DNA of 64,000 nucleotides from Anaeromicropila populeti (GCF_900112775.1 NZ_FOYZ01000004.1:180354-244353); one strand, 5' to 3'. Shown: positions 35,944 through 45,565, counted from the first letter of the stretch. Notes: generated from the sequence alone by a model not told the origin. Numbers and translations: made by a program.

Positions 35944-36411
35944 TCATTTTGTGTTTGGGATTAATCTTTTGAATAGAACTCTTACCAGTGGACCAGCTAT
36001 AAAAAGCTGAAGAAAAAATGCCATAGGAAAATTTAGTACTGTTGTTTGTATCCAGGTGGAAATAGTTTCTTGATGAAATCCGCCTTTAAAAAGTATAGTT
36101 GCAGCCAGACTCATCATAGGACACATTAGCCAGATAGATAGAACGGATATAGCCAGTATAATAAGAAAAGGCTTATCTGTATCTGGAGTTACTAATTTAA
36201 ATGCTGCTTTTTTTGCAAGCGGAGCTGCAATAAACGTATCTAATATAAAACCAACTACCCCCATAATGGGAAGTTCACTTAACGCAGCTAAAAAGATAAA
36301 GTTTTTCATGGAGCCAGTCTCCAAGGCTATGTTATAGCAAATCATGGCATATACCATAACAATAACCATCATAATTGTGTAAATTGTTTCTTGTCTTCTG
36401 TTTTGTGGCAT
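35944..36411 (-). CDS. DUF2798-like four-helix membrane protein
   Basis: A 155-residue membrane protein with about four hydrophobic segments arranged as two similar halves. Each half ends in a helix with a Pro-Leu-(A/V)-(K/R) turn: AAPLAKKAAF in one, AGPLVRVLFK in the other. This internal duplication and size fit DUF2798. I start it at ATG 36411 because CAGGAG lies upstream at that spacing; upstream in-frame ATGs have poorer sites. Function is unknown. It is divergent from the B12 operon. Confidence 0.72.
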   Translation of the reverse strand: MPQNRRQETIYTIMMVIVMVYAMICYNIALETGSMKNFIFLAALSELPIMGVVGFILDTFIAAPLAKKAAFKLVTPDTDKPFLIILAISVLSIWLMCPMMSLAATILFKGGFHQETISTWIQTTVLNFPMAFFLQLFIAGPLVRVLFKRLIPNTK

Positions 36412-36599
36412 AATATTCTCCTGCACTTTCATATTTTTTCTGTAAACTTTCATTGCTCTTATATTTTTGCATACAAAAAGCACAGCAAACTTTCGTTTTA
36501 CTGTGCGTATATTTTTACATTATGCGCTGCAACTACCATTAATTAAAAGTATTTTAGCATGATATTGTTTTAAATGCAACTCTTTTGAATAACTTTTGC

Positions 36600-36628
36600 T
36601 TGCAAAATAGCACAACCCTATATATAAT
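36600..36628 (+). promoter_or_regulatory. Predicted promoter of the cobalamin operon
   Basis: TTGCAA (36600-36605), 17 bases, TATAAT (36623-36628). The transcript would begin near 36635, just before the cobalamin riboswitch. Confidence 0.7.
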
Positions 36629-36649
36629 TAATAACAAATTGAAAAATAT

Positions 36650-36862
36650 GGTGCTTTTTATAAGTTAAAAGGGAATGTGGTAACAAGCCACAACAGCCCC
36701 CGCTACTGTAATTGGGATGAAAGCCGCATAAAATAGTCATTGGAAGCAATCTGTATAAGTTGTCCTGTGTCGGAATCAAGTATTTGGACAAGGTATAAGG
36801 TTGAATCTGAGAAGACGGCGGTAAGTAAGTTGACCATAAGTCAGGAAACCTGCCATATACAA
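36650..36862 (+). ncRNA. Cobalamin (adenosylcobalamin) riboswitch
   Basis: The leader shows the class hallmarks in order: AAAAGGGAA near 36667, GCCAC and ACAGCCCCCGCTACTGTAA near 36693, GATGAAAGCC near 36716, and the B12 box AGTCAGGAAACCTGCC near 36839. Cobalamin riboswitches shut off downstream genes when the coenzyme is plentiful. The promoter lies just upstream and btuF begins 48 bases downstream. No obvious T-run terminator follows, so control may be at translation start; this is inference. Confidence 0.93.
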
Positions 36863-36909
36863 TTTTTTAGCTTTTCTTCGGAGGGAAGAAAGAGCGGAAG
36901 GAGCAGAAA

Positions 36910-37911
36910 ATGAAAAATTATAAAAAAATTTTGCCGTTGCTGTTAGTTCTTGTATTAACATTTGGACTTACAGCATGTGGAAGTAAAACAAATAGTTCAG
37001 AGGAACAAGATGCCAATCCGACAGTGGCAGCAGTTACTGAAACAGAGAATACAGAAGTATCTGAAGCAACAGAAGCAGAAACACCAGCACCTGCCACAGA
37101 ATATCCAGTTACAATTACCGATTCCGAAGGCAGAGACATTACTGTAGAAGCAGAGCCAGAGAAGGTAGTATCTATGGCACCTAACATTACAGAATTAATG
37201 TTTGCATTGGGTGCAGAGGATAAGCTGGTTGGGCGTACTGATTATTGTGATTATCCAGAAGAGGCAGCACAGATTGAATCAGTGGGAACACTTACAACAC
37301 CAGATATAGAAAAAATAATTAGTTTACAGCCAGATGTGGTAATTGCCTCCACACATTTTACTGAGGAATCAGAGGAAAAATTAACGGAGCTTGGAATAAA
37401 AGTAATACTTTTATATGAAGAACATGAAGTAGAAGGTGTATACACAATTCTCGATACATTAGGTACTATTTTAAATGAAAAAGATTCTGCTGCGGCATTA
37501 GTAACAGAAATGAAAACTTCCATTGAGGAAACAAAAGCAGCCGTTGCAGGTTTAGAAACTCCTAGTGTATATTATGTAGTTGGATTTGGGGAATATGGCG
37601 ACTATACAGCAGGCGGAGACACCTTTGTGGGACAGTTAATTACCCTAGCAGGTGGAAATAATATTGCACAGGATGTATCAGGTTGGTCATATACATTAGA
37701 AAGTCTTGTAGAAGCAGATCCAGACATTATTATTATTGCAGAAGGCATGAAAGAAAGCTTTGTAACAGCAGATAATTATAAAGAGTTAAGTGCTGTAAAA
37801 AATGGGAATGTGTATGGAATTGACAACAATACAGTAGAAAGACAAGGATATCGAAATGCAGAAGGAATTAGAGCATTAGCAGAAATTTTTCATCCAGATG
37901 CATTTAAATAA
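36910..37911 (+). CDS. btuF: Cobalamin-type ABC transporter binding lipoprotein
   Basis: A 333-residue lipoprotein: the lipobox LTAC places the lipidated Cys at residue 23, followed by an acidic Thr/Glu linker to about 65. The rest is a helical-backbone solute-binding domain of the BtuF/FecB type (VVSMAPNITELMFALGAEDKLVG). It lies directly under a cobalamin riboswitch and ahead of BtuC- and BtuD-like genes, so B12 or corrinoid is the likely ligand. The family also binds siderophores, which the riboswitch makes unlikely. GGAAGGAG precedes the start. Confidence 0.9.
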   Translation: MKNYKKILPLLLVLVLTFGLTACGSKTNSSEEQDANPTVAAVTETENTEVSEATEAETPAPATEYPVTITDSEGRDITVEAEPEKVVSMAPNITELMFALGAEDKLVGRTDYCDYPEEAAQIESVGTLTTPDIEKIISLQPDVVIASTHFTEESEEKLTELGIKVILLYEEHEVEGVYTILDTLGTILNEKDSAAALVTEMKTSIEETKAAVAGLETPSVYYVVGFGEYGDYTAGGDTFVGQLITLAGGNNIAQDVSGWSYTLESLVEADPDIIIIAEGMKESFVTADNYKELSAVKNGNVYGIDNNTVERQGYRNAEGIRALAEIFHPDAFK

Positions 37912-37920
37912 TATAAATAC

Positions 37921-37959
37921 AGACTTCGGAAGCAGCCAGAACGCTTCTGAGGTCTTTTT
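37921..37959 (+). terminator. Intra-operon hairpin after btuF
   Basis: A 13-bp stem with wobble pairs (AGACTTCGGAAGC with GCTTCTGAGGTCT) ends in TTTTT. It lies between btuF and the permease gene. It probably lets only part of the transcripts through, giving more binding protein than permease. Confidence 0.8.
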
Positions 37960-38039
37960 GTCGTGTAATAGAAATTTTCTATTTTAAAGCTGTAGTTTAT
38001 GAAACTATGCTATATAACCGCTTTAGAAAGGGAGGATAT

Positions 38040-39089
38040 ATGAAAAAAGAAAAAAAAGGAAATCAATATATTTTTCCCCTGGTCATAATATTGCTTTTTA
38101 GTGTTGTATGCTCAGCGTCTTTGGGGTCAGCAAACCTAACTGTTTTAGACAGCTTAAAAATCATTGCGGACAGAATACCTGTTCTAAAGAATTTGATTAA
38201 GACAGAAATGATACCAGAGGTTTATACCAGAATTGTCTGGGACATACGAATGCCAAGAATATTGTTTGCAGGGTTGACAGGATGTGGGTTATCGGTAGTA
38301 GGGGCAGCATTTCAGGGGCTATTTCGGAATCCGTTGGCGGACCCACATATTCTAGGCGTTTCTTCTGGGGCAGCAGCAGGAGCAACCATTGCCATGCTAA
38401 GCGGTATAGGATTTACAATTATGGGGTTCGGCGTAATTGGGGTTTTTGCTTTTTTAGGTGCATTACTTACTGTTTTAATAGTATACCGTATTTCTTGTGT
38501 TGGAAATAAACTTCCAGTTGTCAATATTTTATTAACAGGAACTGCAATTAGTACCATGTTATCTTCATTAATATCTTTACTTATGACATTTCATCACAAT
38601 CAGATTGAAAAAGTATATTTATGGACATTGGGAAGCTTTTCAGCTGCAAGCTGGTCAAAAGTAGTATTTTTAACAATATTTGTATTTGTTTGTACCATTG
38701 TTATTTTTATATTTTCAAAGGAACTAGATGTTATCCTGACAGGAAATGAAACAGCAGAAAGTCTGGGCATTGATACGGCAAAAATTAAAAAAATCATAAT
38801 AGTTTCTGCATCCTTACTGGTGGCAGCCTGTGTTTCCGTCAGCGGCATTATTGGATTTGTAGGGCTGGTTGTGCCGCATTGCATACGTATTTTGAGTGGA
38901 CCTAAGCATCAGAAGCTAATACCGTTAACGGGAATAGGAGGAGCTGTTTTTATGATTTTTTGTGACACCATTGCGCGGACAGCAGCAGCTCCATCGGAAA
39001 TACCAGTAGGAGTCATTACAGCAATGCTGGGAACACCCTATTTTATTTATTTGCTGCAACGAAATAAAAGGAAGCAGGTATTCGTATGA
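38040..39089 (+). CDS. btuC: Cobalamin-type ABC transporter permease (FecCD/BtuC family)
   Basis: A 349-residue permease with about ten hydrophobic helices. Family motifs include GAAFQGLFRNPLADPHILG near residue 93 and GFVGLVVPHC near 275, the ATPase-contacting loop. I chose ATG 38040 behind GGGAGG; the upstream frame start at 38007 has no site. The stop overlaps the ATPase start by four bases (ATGA). B12 is the expected substrate from the riboswitch context. Confidence 0.92.
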   Translation: MKKEKKGNQYIFPLVIILLFSVVCSASLGSANLTVLDSLKIIADRIPVLKNLIKTEMIPEVYTRIVWDIRMPRILFAGLTGCGLSVVGAAFQGLFRNPLADPHILGVSSGAAAGATIAMLSGIGFTIMGFGVIGVFAFLGALLTVLIVYRISCVGNKLPVVNILLTGTAISTMLSSLISLLMTFHHNQIEKVYLWTLGSFSAASWSKVVFLTIFVFVCTIVIFIFSKELDVILTGNETAESLGIDTAKIKKIIIVSASLLVAACVSVSGIIGFVGLVVPHCIRILSGPKHQKLIPLTGIGGAVFMIFCDTIARTAAAPSEIPVGVITAMLGTPYFIYLLQRNKRKQVFV

Positions 39090-39895
39090 AAAGAAAATGG
39101 AAACCAGAAGAGTCTGGGGAAATGAAAATTACAGAGCTTTCCTGGAAACCATCTAAAGGACAGGCATCTATACTAAAAGGGATTAACTGTGTTTTTGAAA
39201 GAGGAAATTTCTATGGAATTATTGGCCCTAATGGTTCAGGAAAAACCTCTTTACTAAAAAATATTATGAGATTTGTGGAAAGTACTGAAGGGGACATAGA
39301 ACTTGATTCAATTGATTTGAGAAAGTATAAGAGAAGAGAAATGGCAGGAAAAGTGTCACTTGTTCCACAAAATACCCATATGGAGGCAGCATTTTCTGTT
39401 TATGACATTGTGATGATGGGACGGATGCCCTATCAAAGGCGGTTTGAGCCAGATACAGAAAAAGACAGGGAAATTGTATTAGAAGCAATGCGGCTTACAG
39501 ATTGCATTCATTTAAAGGAAAAAGAGGTATCGCTGCTTAGCGGTGGGGAAGCCCAGCGGGTGGCTGCTGCAAGAGCAATTGCCCAGGATACTCAATGGAT
39601 TATATTAGATGAACCGATTTCAAATTTAGATGTGAAGCATCAGGCAGAAATGATGAATGCACTGCTTTACTTAAAAGAAAAGAAGGAAAAAACCATTATT
39701 GCCGTTCTCCATGACATTAATATTGCAGCGACGTATTGCAGCAAGATTGTTATGATGAAGGATGGGAAAATATATAGCAGTGGAAAAACAGAAGAAGTTC
39801 TGACAAAAGAAAACTTGTCCAACGTTTACGAAATAGCATTTGAAATTTTAGAAAATGATGAGACAAAGAGAAAATACTATGTTCCATGTCTATAG
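39086..39895 (+). CDS. btuD: Cobalamin-type ABC transporter ATPase
   Basis: A 269-residue ABC ATPase with Walker A GPNGSGKTS near residue 48, Q-loop VPQNTH, signature LSGGEAQRV near 152, Walker B WIILDEP near 172 and the H-loop His in VLHDIN. It overlaps the permease gene by four bases and powers the BtuC-BtuF system. The family also includes iron-chelate ATPases; the riboswitch decides the B12 call. Confidence 0.92.
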   Translation: MKRKWKPEESGEMKITELSWKPSKGQASILKGINCVFERGNFYGIIGPNGSGKTSLLKNIMRFVESTEGDIELDSIDLRKYKRREMAGKVSLVPQNTHMEAAFSVYDIVMMGRMPYQRRFEPDTEKDREIVLEAMRLTDCIHLKEKEVSLLSGGEAQRVAAARAIAQDTQWIILDEPISNLDVKHQAEMMNALLYLKEKKEKTIIAVLHDINIAATYCSKIVMMKDGKIYSSGKTEEVLTKENLSNVYEIAFEILENDETKRKYYVPCL

Positions 39896-39904
39896 GAGGT
39901 TATT

Positions 39905-41272
39905 ATGAAGCTGCCAAGAATTATGATTGCTGCTACAGCAAGCGGAAGTGGAAAGACTCTAGTTACCTGCGGATTATTACAAGCATTTGTTAAAAGAGGC
40001 ATTAAAACAGCCTCATTCAAATGTGGGCCTGACTATATCGATCCTATGTTTCATACAAAAGTCTTGGGAACACCATCCAGAAATCTAGATACCTTTTTTA
40101 CAGAAGAGAGGACATTAAAATATTTATTTGGTTCTGCTGCAAGGGACTTCCAGTTGTCTGTCTTAGAAGGAGTTATGGGATATTATGATGGTCTAGATAT
40201 TTCTACGGATAAAGCTTCTTCTTATGAACTGGCTAAGCTGACTGCTACACCAGTTATTCTTGTTGTAAATTGTCGGGGGATGAGTCTTTCTATAGTGCCT
40301 ATGATAAAAGGATTTTTACAATATAAAAAGGAAAGCCAGATTAGAGGGGTAATTTTAAATCAGATAGCAGAAAGCATTTATCCCGAAATAAAGAAGAAGA
40401 TTGAACAGGAACTGGAAGTAATGGTGGCAGGCTATGTGCCTTATGTAAAAGAACTGGTAATAGAAAGCAGGCATTTAGGACTAGTCTGCCCAGAAGAAGT
40501 GAAAGATTATCACAAAAAACTAGATGAGCTGGCAAATGTATTAGAAAGAACGGTTGAAATAGAAAAGCTAATAGAGATAGCTCATAATGCCCCTTCATTT
40601 AACTATGAAGAGTCAGAATTTCCAACGGTCAGTGGGAAACCACGCATTGCAGTTGCTAGAGACGAGGCGTTTTGCTTTTATTATGAAGAGAATCTACAGA
40701 TTTTAAAAGAAATGGGAGCAGAAATAGTGGAATTTTCACCAATTCACCACAAGCAGCTGCCACATAAAATAGATGGAATGATTCTAGGAGGAGGTTATCC
40801 AGAATTATTTGCAGAGCAGCTTAGTGAAAACACAGAAATGAAAAGCAGCATTAAGTCTGCATTATTACAGGGAATCCCTTGTATGGCAGAGTGTGGAGGG
40901 TTTATGTACCTTCACAAAACAATGGAGGATATGAAACACTGTTCTTATCCTATGGTAGGAGTGATAGAAGGAACTGTTTATAAAACAAAACATTTGAACC
41001 GATTTGGTTATATAGAAATGGAAGCAAGACAGTCAGAACTAAACCTGGAAATGGGAGAAGTGATTCGGGGACATGAATACCATTACTTTGAAAGCACTAG
41101 TTTAGGGGAAAGCTGCACTGCCAGAAAGCCTGAAAAAAACATAGAGTGGAACTGTATACATGGAAAAGAAGGCCAACTAATGGGATTTCCTCATTTATAT
41201 TATTATTCCAATCCTAAAGTGCCTTACAAATTTTTATTAAAGTGTCTGGAGAAAAGAAATGAAATTAAATGA
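39905..41272 (+). CDS. cbiA: Cobyrinate a,c-diamide synthase
   Basis: A 455-residue amidotransferase. Residues 1-190 form an ATP-binding synthetase domain (ATASGSGKT near 10). The C-terminal half is a glutamine amidotransferase domain with its catalytic Cys in AECGGFMY near 339 and His in GHEYHYFE. It amidates the a and c side chains of cobyrinate. It follows btuD by nine bases behind TAGGAGG and overlaps cobT by 14. It is the earliest corrin step encoded in this window. Confidence 0.95.
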   Translation: MKLPRIMIAATASGSGKTLVTCGLLQAFVKRGIKTASFKCGPDYIDPMFHTKVLGTPSRNLDTFFTEERTLKYLFGSAARDFQLSVLEGVMGYYDGLDISTDKASSYELAKLTATPVILVVNCRGMSLSIVPMIKGFLQYKKESQIRGVILNQIAESIYPEIKKKIEQELEVMVAGYVPYVKELVIESRHLGLVCPEEVKDYHKKLDELANVLERTVEIEKLIEIAHNAPSFNYEESEFPTVSGKPRIAVARDEAFCFYYEENLQILKEMGAEIVEFSPIHHKQLPHKIDGMILGGGYPELFAEQLSENTEMKSSIKSALLQGIPCMAECGGFMYLHKTMEDMKHCSYPMVGVIEGTVYKTKHLNRFGYIEMEARQSELNLEMGEVIRGHEYHYFESTSLGESCTARKPEKNIEWNCIHGKEGQLMGFPHLYYYSNPKVPYKFLLKCLEKRNEIK

Positions 41273-42305
41273 AATAATTAAGAAAATAGAACCTTTGGAT
41301 GAGTTGGCAAAACAGAATTGTAGAAAACGGTGGGACAGTATTGCAAAACCACTTTACAGCCTTGGGAAATTAGAGGAAGTCATTGTACAAATTAGTGGGA
41401 TAACAAAAAGCCACAAAGTTAAGCTGGATAAAAGGGCTCTTGTTATTATGTGTGCAGACAATGGTGTTGTAGAAGAAGGGGTAACTCAGGTGGGAAGTGA
41501 GATTACAGCAATTGTTTCGGAGAATTTTATGGATATGAATTCTTGTGTCTGTGTTATGGCGCAACAGGCAGCAGTGGATGTATATCCAATTGATATAGGA
41601 ATTATGAGGGATACAAAAGTGCCTAATAGGAAGGTTGCATATGGGACAAAGAATATACGGTATGAACCAGCTATGACAAGAGAGCAGGCCGTACAGGCAA
41701 TTGAGGTAGGAATTGAAACGGTATTTGAATTGAAGGAGAAGGGTTATCATATTCTTGCAACTGGTGAAATGGGCATTGGAAATACTACAACCAGTAGTGC
41801 GGTTTCTTCTGTTTTACTGGAACTGTCCCCTGAGGTGGTAACGGGAAAGGGTGCTGGATTGTCAGATACTGGTCTGGAGAAGAAGAGAAAAGTAATCGCG
41901 GAGGCTATTGAACTACACAAACCTGATAAAAATGACCCGATAGATGTATTGGCTAAAGTAGGAGGATTTGATATTGCCGGACTGGCAGGTGTTTATCTGG
42001 GTGCTGCTGCCGCAAAAATTCCAGTGGTAATGGATGGGTTTATTTCTGCCGCCGCTGCACTGGCAGCAGTTGGGATAGAACCAGAGGTTATCCATTATAT
42101 TATACCGTCTCATGTATCAAAGGAAAGTGGAGGAAAACGATTGCTGGACGCACTGGGCAAGGAGCCATTTCTTACCTGTGACATGTGTCTGGGTGAGGGA
42201 ACGGGGGCAGTTGCCTTATTTCCACTGCTTGATATGGCATTAGAGGTTTATTTAAAAATGAGTACATTTGAAGAAATCGAAATAGAGGCATATCAGCCCT
42301 TGTAG
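41259..42305 (+). CDS. cobT: Nicotinate-nucleotide:dimethylbenzimidazole phosphoribosyltransferase
   Basis: A 348-residue CobT, which makes the alpha-ribazole phosphate lower ligand. Typical stretches are KPLYSLGKLEE, MCADNGVVEEGVTQVG, GEMGIGNTTTSSAV, and the C-terminal LGEGTGAVALFP with the catalytic Glu. It overlaps cbiA by 14 bases. Its presence shows that the organism attaches a lower ligand, though not which base. Confidence 0.96.
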   Translation: MKLNEIIKKIEPLDELAKQNCRKRWDSIAKPLYSLGKLEEVIVQISGITKSHKVKLDKRALVIMCADNGVVEEGVTQVGSEITAIVSENFMDMNSCVCVMAQQAAVDVYPIDIGIMRDTKVPNRKVAYGTKNIRYEPAMTREQAVQAIEVGIETVFELKEKGYHILATGEMGIGNTTTSSAVSSVLLELSPEVVTGKGAGLSDTGLEKKRKVIAEAIELHKPDKNDPIDVLAKVGGFDIAGLAGVYLGAAAAKIPVVMDGFISAAAALAAVGIEPEVIHYIIPSHVSKESGGKRLLDALGKEPFLTCDMCLGEGTGAVALFPLLDMALEVYLKMSTFEEIEIEAYQPL

Positions 42306-42341
42306 AAAATAGGAGTGCCAGACAGGCAGATAGGAGTAAAT

Positions 42342-42893
42342 GTGTTAACGGTAGTAATAGGCGGAAGTGGAAGTGGAAAATCCGAATTTGCGGAGAATTT
42401 AGCCGTAAAAAAAGGAAAAGAAAAAAAATTAATTTATATTGCAACGATGCAGCCTTTTGATAAGGAGACAGAAATAAGAATTAAAAAGCATCAGGATATG
42501 AGGAAAGAAAAAAAGTTTCATACGATAGAGTGTTTTACCAGATTAGAGAGTGTTAGTTTACCTCCTTTATCAGTGGTACTGCTGGAGTGTATGTCTAATC
42601 TTATTGCCAATGAAATGTTTGGGGAGGAAGGGGCAAAAATTAACACATTGTCAGCAGTAAAGGCTGGATTAAACAGTATTCTAGAGCAGTCAGAGGAAGT
42701 AGTAGTGGTTACTAACAATGTGTTTGAAGAGGGAACTAATGTTGATCAGATGACAGAAAGATATATAAGAGTATTGGCTGAAATAAACGGTTGGTTGTGT
42801 AAACAAGCAGATGTGGCAGTAGAAGTAATACATGGCATACCTGTTTGGATAAAGCAGGGAGGAACAAAGCAAAATGAAAGCGCTGGTAAATAG
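42342..42893 (+). CDS. cobU: Adenosylcobinamide kinase / adenosylcobinamide-phosphate guanylyltransferase
   Basis: A 183-residue CobU with a P-loop GGSGSGKSEFAE at the N-terminus and the LLECMSNLIANEMF core. It phosphorylates adenosylcobinamide and then adds GMP. I chose GTG 42342, five bases after AGGAG, over a GTG at 42315 without a usable site. It ends inside the cobS start region (20-base overlap). A second, shorter homologue lies after cobS. Confidence 0.9.
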   Translation: MLTVVIGGSGSGKSEFAENLAVKKGKEKKLIYIATMQPFDKETEIRIKKHQDMRKEKKFHTIECFTRLESVSLPPLSVVLLECMSNLIANEMFGEEGAKINTLSAVKAGLNSILEQSEEVVVVTNNVFEEGTNVDQMTERYIRVLAEINGWLCKQADVAVEVIHGIPVWIKQGGTKQNESAGK

Positions 42894-43641
42894 TTTTTTA
42901 ATTGCATTTTCTATGTATTCTAAAATACCTGTTCCAAGAGCAGACTGGACAAAAGAAAATATGAGGTATGTCATGTGTTTTTTTCCACTTGTAGGGGTAG
43001 TAATAGGAGCAGCAGTCTATCTGTGGAATGCTATGGCTGCGTTTCTGCCAGTGAGCAATATATTTCATCATGCAGTTTTGGCAGTAATCCCTCTTTTTAT
43101 TACAGGGGGAATTCATATGGATGGGCTGATGGATACGGCAGATGCATTAAGATCCTATCAGCCTGTAGAAAAGAAATTAGAAATTTTAAAAGATCCACAG
43201 GCAGGAGCCTTTGCTGTTATAACCTGCGTTATCTATATTCTGCTGGATTTTGCAGTCTGGTATGATATAACAGCAAAGGAGATAGAAGTTCTGGCGGTAG
43301 GATTTGTGTTGTCGAGGGCACTTAGCGGGCTGGCAGTTGTTACGTTTCCATTGGCAAAGAACAGTGGATTGGCAGCAACTTTTTCAAACGAAGCTAGAAA
43401 AAAGGTGACAAGATACGTTATGATATGCTATATCATCTGCTGTGTGACAGCTATGGTATGGCTGGACTGGAAGTTAGGACTTATCGGAATAGCGGGTTCT
43501 CTGTTGGTATTTGGTTACTATCGGTACATGTCTGTTAAGGAATTTGGTGGAATTACTGGGGATTTGGCAGGATACTTTTTGCAGATTTGTGAACTTATAA
43601 TGGCAATTTGCGTAGTGACAGGGGGAAATATATGTGGTTAA
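42874..43641 (+). CDS. cobS: Adenosylcobinamide-GDP ribazoletransferase (cobalamin synthase)
   Basis: A 255-residue polytopic membrane enzyme that joins GDP-cobinamide to alpha-ribazole (phosphate). The conserved acidic motif GGIHMDGLMDTADAL lies near residue 76, and EFGGITGDLAGYF near 228. About six hydrophobic segments are visible. It overlaps cobU and the following CobU-like gene, keeping the nucleotide-loop genes tightly coupled. Confidence 0.95.
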   Translation: MKALVNSFLIAFSMYSKIPVPRADWTKENMRYVMCFFPLVGVVIGAAVYLWNAMAAFLPVSNIFHHAVLAVIPLFITGGIHMDGLMDTADALRSYQPVEKKLEILKDPQAGAFAVITCVIYILLDFAVWYDITAKEIEVLAVGFVLSRALSGLAVVTFPLAKNSGLAATFSNEARKKVTRYVMICYIICCVTAMVWLDWKLGLIGIAGSLLVFGYYRYMSVKEFGGITGDLAGYFLQICELIMAICVVTGGNICG

Positions 43642-44018
43642 TTACAGGAGGTGCATACCAGGGAAAACTGGAATATGCCATGCAGTGTACAGGTATTAAA
43701 AAAGAGGATATAGCAGATGGAGCTATATGTGACATAGAAGAAATAATGAAAAAGCCAATGGTGAATTGTTTTCACCTTTGGATTGCCAGGATGTTGAAAG
43801 ACGAACAGGATGTAATGACCTTGGTGGAAAAAATAATGAAAAATAACCCACATATAGTATTTGTAGTGGATGAGCTGGGTTGTGGCATTGTGCCAATAAA
43901 TTCTTTTGACCGCATGTATAGAGAAACAACAGGTAGAATCTGCTGTCGCATTGCCAGCAGGGCAAAATGTGTCCACCGGGTAATCTGCGGTGTTGGAGTG
44001 GTGATAAAAAATGATTAA
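43632..44018 (+). CDS. Short CobU paralogue with degenerate P-loop
   Basis: A 128-residue CobU-like protein. The C-terminus matches CobU well (DELGCGIVPINSFDR, RIASRAKCVHRV), but the P-loop reads TGGAYQGKLEYA, with Leu where Ser/Thr should follow the Lys. It is about 55 residues shorter than full CobU. I start at ATG 43632 behind AGGGGG, inside the cobS end. It may be a regulatory or partner subunit, or a decayed duplicate; expression looks intact. Confidence 0.8.
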   Translation: MWLITGGAYQGKLEYAMQCTGIKKEDIADGAICDIEEIMKKPMVNCFHLWIARMLKDEQDVMTLVEKIMKNNPHIVFVVDELGCGIVPINSFDRMYRETTGRICCRIASRAKCVHRVICGVGVVIKND

Positions 44019-44586
44019 AGTTATATTGATACGGCATTTTGCTACTTTTGGAAATCAAATGAAACGGTATATCGGGGTGACGGACGAGCCGTTATGTGAA
44101 AATGCATATAAACCGTTAGAGGAAATAATTTATCCAGAAGCGGAGGCTGTATTTTGCAGTCCATTAATTCGATGCCAGGAAACAGCAAAGCTCATTTATC
44201 CAAAGAAAAAACCAGTAATTTGTCCAAATTTGAGAGAATGTGACTTTGGGGAATTTGAAAATAAAAACTATATGGAATTAAAGAATAATCCTAACTATCA
44301 GGCGTGGATTGATAGTCAGGGAACCATGACCTTTCCAAGTGGTGAAAAACCAGAGGTATTCAAAAGACGAAGTGTCAAGGAATTTCAGAAGGTAGTAGAG
44401 GAAAGTATTCAGGCAGGATATAAAACAATTGGATTAGTAGTTCACGGTGGTACTATAATGAGCATTTTAGAAAGATATACGGAACCACCAACGGATTATT
44501 ATTCCTGGCAAGTAGAAAATGGGCATGGATATGTTCTGGAATTTGATGATAAGAAAGAAAGGATAACAAAACTATGCAGTATTTGA
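44011..44586 (+). CDS. cobC: Alpha-ribazole phosphatase-like histidine phosphatase
   Basis: A 191-residue histidine phosphatase. The phosphohistidine motif reads LIRHFAT at the N-terminus, with the second catalytic His in VVHGGTIMS near residue 149 and SPLIRCQETA between. In this operon the likely job is removing phosphate from alpha-ribazole phosphate. It overlaps the CobU paralogue by eight bases and cbiB by 13. Confidence 0.85.
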   Translation: MIKVILIRHFATFGNQMKRYIGVTDEPLCENAYKPLEEIIYPEAEAVFCSPLIRCQETAKLIYPKKKPVICPNLRECDFGEFENKNYMELKNNPNYQAWIDSQGTMTFPSGEKPEVFKRRSVKEFQKVVEESIQAGYKTIGLVVHGGTIMSILERYTEPPTDYYSWQVENGHGYVLEFDDKKERITKLCSI

Positions 44587-45548
44587 AAGATTCATGCATT
44601 GCTTTATTGCTAGGCTTTCTATTGGATTTGCTCATAGGAGATCCCCACTGGCTTTGGCATCCAGTAAGGGGGATTGGAAAGCTGGTTACGGTATTAGAAA
44701 AGTGGCTGAGGAGTATATTTCCAAAAACACAAAGGGGAGAATGGATAGGGGGAATTACCCTTGTAGTTGCAGTGGCGGTATTTGCAGCAGGAGTGCCTGC
44801 TTTACTACTATATACATTTTACGGATGGAACAGATGTGCCGGAGTTTTTCTGGAAAGTATTTTTTGCTGGCAGCTTCTTGCTACAAAGGCATTAAAGGTG
44901 GAAAGTATGAAGGTATATCAGGAATTGTCACATAATGATATAAGGGGGGCCAGGAGGGCAGTATCCATGATAGTTGGGAGAGATACAGAAAATTTGACGG
45001 AAGAAGGTATAACAAAGGCGGCAGTAGAAACGGTGGCTGAGAATACTTCAGACGGAAGCATTGCCCCAATGCTTTACCTTGCACTTGGCGGGGCGGTACT
45101 TGGCTTTTTCTATAAGGCAGTTAATACTATGGATTCCATGGTAGGTTATAAAAACGAAAAATATCTCTATTTTGGTCGAGCTGCTGCCAAAGTGGATGAT
45201 ATACTGAACTTTATTCCAGCTAGGCTATCCGCTGGCCTAATGCTGCTGGCAGCTATTATAAAAGGATATGATACAAGAAATGCATGGAAGATTTACAGAA
45301 GAGATCGCTATCATCATGCCAGTCCCAATTCAGCACACACAGAGGCGGTTATGGCAGGGGCACTGGGAATTCAGCTGGGAGGAGATGCCAGCTATTTTGG
45401 AACATTGTATCATAAGCAGACAATAGGAGATAATCTGAGAACAGTGGAAATTAGTGATATTAAAAAATCAAATGAGCTTCTCTATCTTACGGCAGTATTG
45501 GGTATTCTTTTGTTAGACGGAGTCAGATTTTTGCTGTTAATTTTGTAA
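44574..45548 (+). CDS. cbiB: Adenosylcobinamide-phosphate synthase
   Basis: A 324-residue membrane enzyme that attaches the aminopropanol phosphate arm to cobyric acid. Family motifs are DLLIGDPHWLWHPVRGIG at the N-terminus, AVETVAENTSDGSIAP near residue 154, and HHASPNSAHTEAVMAGALG near 243. It overlaps cobC by 13 bases. It works with the next gene, which supplies the aminopropanol phosphate. Confidence 0.95.
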   Translation: MQYLKDSCIALLLGFLLDLLIGDPHWLWHPVRGIGKLVTVLEKWLRSIFPKTQRGEWIGGITLVVAVAVFAAGVPALLLYTFYGWNRCAGVFLESIFCWQLLATKALKVESMKVYQELSHNDIRGARRAVSMIVGRDTENLTEEGITKAAVETVAENTSDGSIAPMLYLALGGAVLGFFYKAVNTMDSMVGYKNEKYLYFGRAAAKVDDILNFIPARLSAGLMLLAAIIKGYDTRNAWKIYRRDRYHHASPNSAHTEAVMAGALGIQLGGDASYFGTLYHKQTIGDNLRTVEISDIKKSNELLYLTAVLGILLLDGVRFLLLIL

Positions 45549-45565
45549 GGAAGAAGGGAGTTACT

